Positions 6,099 to 7,620 of a stretch of DNA of 7,620 bases are shown here, piece after piece. The notes under the pieces were generated by a model. The model did no database searches and was not told where the DNA came from. It was given only the letters and a program-made list of their open reading frames with translations. This stretch comes from Pusillimonas sp. UBA6240 (lineage in GTDB: Bacteria; Pseudomonadota; Gammaproteobacteria; Burkholderiales; Burkholderiaceae_B), in assembly GCA_002441445.1 (NCBI GenBank), contig DJWC01000168.1, positions 1 through 7,620 of the forward strand, in the 5' to 3' direction. The position numbers and the translations under genes are program-made. Every line of letters starts with the position of its first letter. Positions within the stretch are counted from its first letter, which is position 1.

Positions 6099-7181
6099 AT
6101 GAACGACAATATCCAGAAAAACGCACAGACCCTTTCGCGGCGTTCCATGCTGAAAATCGCCGGCGCCACGCTGGTTGCGCCAGCCATCTGGGTGAAGAAC
6201 GCCGAAGCGGCCCAGGAACGTGTGGTGATACGTTCCCCGGGCGGCGCTTATGACGACATCCGCAAGAAGCTGATCTACGAGCCTTTCACCAAGGAAACCG
6301 GCATACGCGTCATTCCGGTGGCGGCGACCACCGGCAAGCTGGAAGCCATGCTGCGGTCCGGCAATGTGGAAATCGACATCATCGACAACGACGATAGCGT
6401 GCTGCTGCAGTGGGAAAGCGAGCTGGCGCCGCTGGACTATGCCAACTTCAAATACACGGATCCGGCCGACATCCTGCCCGAGTACAGGCATGAGAATTAC
6501 GTCGGAAACTTCGTGTACGCCGCCGTCATGGGCTACCACACGGCCAAGTTCAACAAAGACACCGTTCCTCAGACCTGGGCGGATTTCTGGGACTACAAGC
6601 GCATCCCCGCTTCGCGGGCGTTGGCGGATATCGACACCGGCGCGCCGAACCTGGAATTCGCCTTGCTGGCGGACGGCGTCCCCATGGACAAGCTTTACCC
6701 GCTGGATCTGCCGCGCGCCTTCGCGTCGCTGTCGCGGATCAAGCCCGGCATCACCAAGTTCTGGTCCTCGGGCGCGCTATCGGTGCAGATGTTGTCCACG
6801 CGCGAAGCGGACCTGAGTTCGATCTGGAGCACCCGCATCCTGAAGGGCATCGAAGAAGGTTCGCCGCTGGCCATCAACTGGAACCAGCACGGTGTGCACG
6901 TACAGGCTTATTCGGTACTCAAAAGAGCCAAGAATTTCGCAAATGCGCAGAAGCTGGTCGATTATTGCCTGCGCCCCGAAGTGCAGAGCCAGTTCAGTGC
7001 ATTCTGGAATAGCGGTCCGGTGACCCAGGCTGCGTACAAAGCGTTGACGCCGGAAATGCGCGAGAAGATTCCTGGCGGAGACCGCACGCGCGAACATGGT
7101 TTCCTGCTGGACGCAAAATGGTGGGCCAAGAATCGCGCGGAAGTCGGCAAGGAGTGGGCAAAGTGGTCGCTGAATTCGTAA
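6099..7181 (+). CDS. Tat-exported ABC transporter substrate-binding protein, PotD/SBP_bac_8 type
   Basis: A 360-residue periplasmic binding protein. The N-terminus has a twin-arginine signal: SRRSMLK (13-19; Arg14-Arg15), a hydrophobic stretch IAGATLVAPAIWV and an AEA-A cleavage site near residue 37. The mature part begins with RVVIRSPGGAYDDIRKKLIYEPFTKETGI, typical of the group 1/8 extracellular solute-binding proteins that serve polyamine-type importers. It continues with the two-lobe features of that fold (EIDIIDNDD strand near 91-99, WADFWDYKRIPASRAL near 160-174). It should capture the operon's substrate in the periplasm and deliver it to the membrane permeases. PotD-like members bind putrescine, spermidine or other amines and amino acids; the ligand here cannot be read. 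The Shine-Dalgarno overlaps the previous gene's stop codon, and its last codons overlap the ATPase gene by 19 nt. Confidence 0.9.
   Translation: MNDNIQKNAQTLSRRSMLKIAGATLVAPAIWVKNAEAAQERVVIRSPGGAYDDIRKKLIYEPFTKETGIRVIPVAATTGKLEAMLRSGNVEIDIIDNDDSVLLQWESELAPLDYANFKYTDPADILPEYRHENYVGNFVYAAVMGYHTAKFNKDTVPQTWADFWDYKRIPASRALADIDTGAPNLEFALLADGVPMDKLYPLDLPRAFASLSRIKPGITKFWSSGALSVQMLSTREADLSSIWSTRILKGIEEGSPLAINWNQHGVHVQAYSVLKRAKNFANAQKLVDYCLRPEVQSQFSAFWNSGPVTQAAYKALTPEMREKIPGGDRTREHGFLLDAKWWAKNRAEVGKEWAKWSLNS
7149..7154 (+). promoter_or_regulatory. Shine-Dalgarno inside the binding-protein gene that sets the ATPase start
   Basis: AAGGAG ends 8 nt before the GTG at 7163. It is a near-perfect ribosome-binding site embedded in the last codons of the upstream gene, and it decides the start of the ATPase gene. 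Confidence 0.75.
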
Positions 7182-7620
7182 ATCGCAGGGGAAGCATCCG
7201 CTTTCGCAACATCACGAAGAAGTATGGCGATTTGACGGTCGTCGACGGCATCGACCTGGATATCAAGCCGGGGGAGTTCTTTTCCCTGCTTGGCCCCAGC
7301 GGTTCGGGCAAGACGACGACGCTTATGATGCTGGCGGGCTTCGCGGTGCCGGATGCCGGCCAAATCATGCTGGACGACAGGGATATCAGCCGGCTTAGCC
7401 CGCAGGAGCGCAATCTGGGCATGGTGTTTCAGAATTACGCTCTGTTTCCGCACATGTCGGTGCTGGAAAACGTCATGTTTCCGTTGAAGGTCAGGAAGTT
7501 CTCCAGCAAGGACTGCCTCGAACGTGCCCAATGGGCCATCGACTTGGTGCGTTTGTCCAAGTTCTCCAAGCGGCTGCCCAAAGAGCTCTCCGGCGGGCAG
7601 CAGCAGCGCGTCGCGCTGGC
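7163..7620 (+). CDS. ABC transporter ATP-binding protein, PotA-like, N-terminal part (cut by window edge)
   Basis: The first 152 codons of an ABC ATPase that would energise the importer. Visible elements in order are ITKKYGDLTVVDGIDLDIKP (strand and A-loop Tyr21), Walker A GPSGSGKT at residues 44-51, the Q-loop in MVFQNYALFPHMSV with Gln90, and the signature motif LSGGQ at 142-146 followed by QQR. MVFQNYALFPHMSV is typical of the PotA/FbpC/UgpC-like importer ATPases, which carry a C-terminal regulatory domain that would lie outside the window. Walker B and the H-loop are also beyond the edge. The GTG start at 7163 has an AAGGAG site 8 nt upstream and overlaps the end of the binding-protein gene by 19 nt in another frame, a sign of translational coupling. 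Permease genes are expected next. Confidence 0.93.
   Translation, partial: MVAEFVNRRGSIRFRNITKKYGDLTVVDGIDLDIKPGEFFSLLGPSGSGKTTTLMMLAGFAVPDAGQIMLDDRDISRLSPQERNLGMVFQNYALFPHMSVLENVMFPLKVRKFSSKDCLERAQWAIDLVRLSKFSKRLPKELSGGQQQRVAL

Noticed and set aside
4979..6187. Long open frame of 402 codons on the minus strand opposite the DadA-like gene
   Set aside because: It is antisense to a well-supported flavoprotein gene, shows no recognisable domain, and is explained by GC-rich codon bias in the true frame.

Overview
This window looks like chromosomal DNA of a GC-rich betaproteobacterium. Codon use is strongly G/C-ending, and the gene style (LysR regulators beside amine-oxidation and PotABCD-type transport genes) resembles Burkholderiales such as the Alcaligenaceae (Bordetella/Achromobacter-like). 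The placement is an inference from style, not from a marker gene. No rRNA, tRNA, CRISPR array, transposase or phage gene is visible.

Left part (1-1820): the N-terminal end of a LysR-type regulator runs leftward out of the window. Across an AT-rich gap of about 140 bp it diverges from a complete 495-residue protein. That protein has two sensor modules that are copies of one another (PAS-like) followed by a GGDEF diguanylate cyclase domain.

Middle (1849-3061): a second, complete LysR regulator on the minus strand converges on the cyclase gene and diverges from a five-gene plus-strand operon. The intergenic region holds a plausible sigma70-type promoter for the regulator and a palindromic T-N11-A site that could be its operator.

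Right part (3062-7620): a compact operon encodes a DAO-family FAD oxidoreductase, a Rid (YjgF/YER057c/UK114) family protein, a DadA-like FAD amino-acid dehydrogenase, a Tat-exported substrate-binding protein of the PotD/SBP_bac_8 type, and a PotA-like ABC ATPase cut by the window edge. Permease genes are expected just downstream. Together they read as an uptake and oxidation pathway for an amine or amino acid: the ABC system imports it, the flavoenzymes oxidise C-N bonds, and the Rid protein may hydrolyse or detoxify the imine/enamine products. The divergent LysR is the likely regulator. The substrate cannot be read from the sequence.

The most unusual item is a perfect-period 15-bp tandem repeat (four copies, each containing an inverted repeat). 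It lies in frame in the C-terminal FAD-binding region of the first oxidoreductase and adds a run of LRQA(T/S/D) pentapeptides. Other points of interest are a Rid protein that keeps the key Arg and Glu but lacks two other archetypal RidA residues, a LysR with a charged C-terminal tail, and a diguanylate cyclase without the RxxD inhibitory site.
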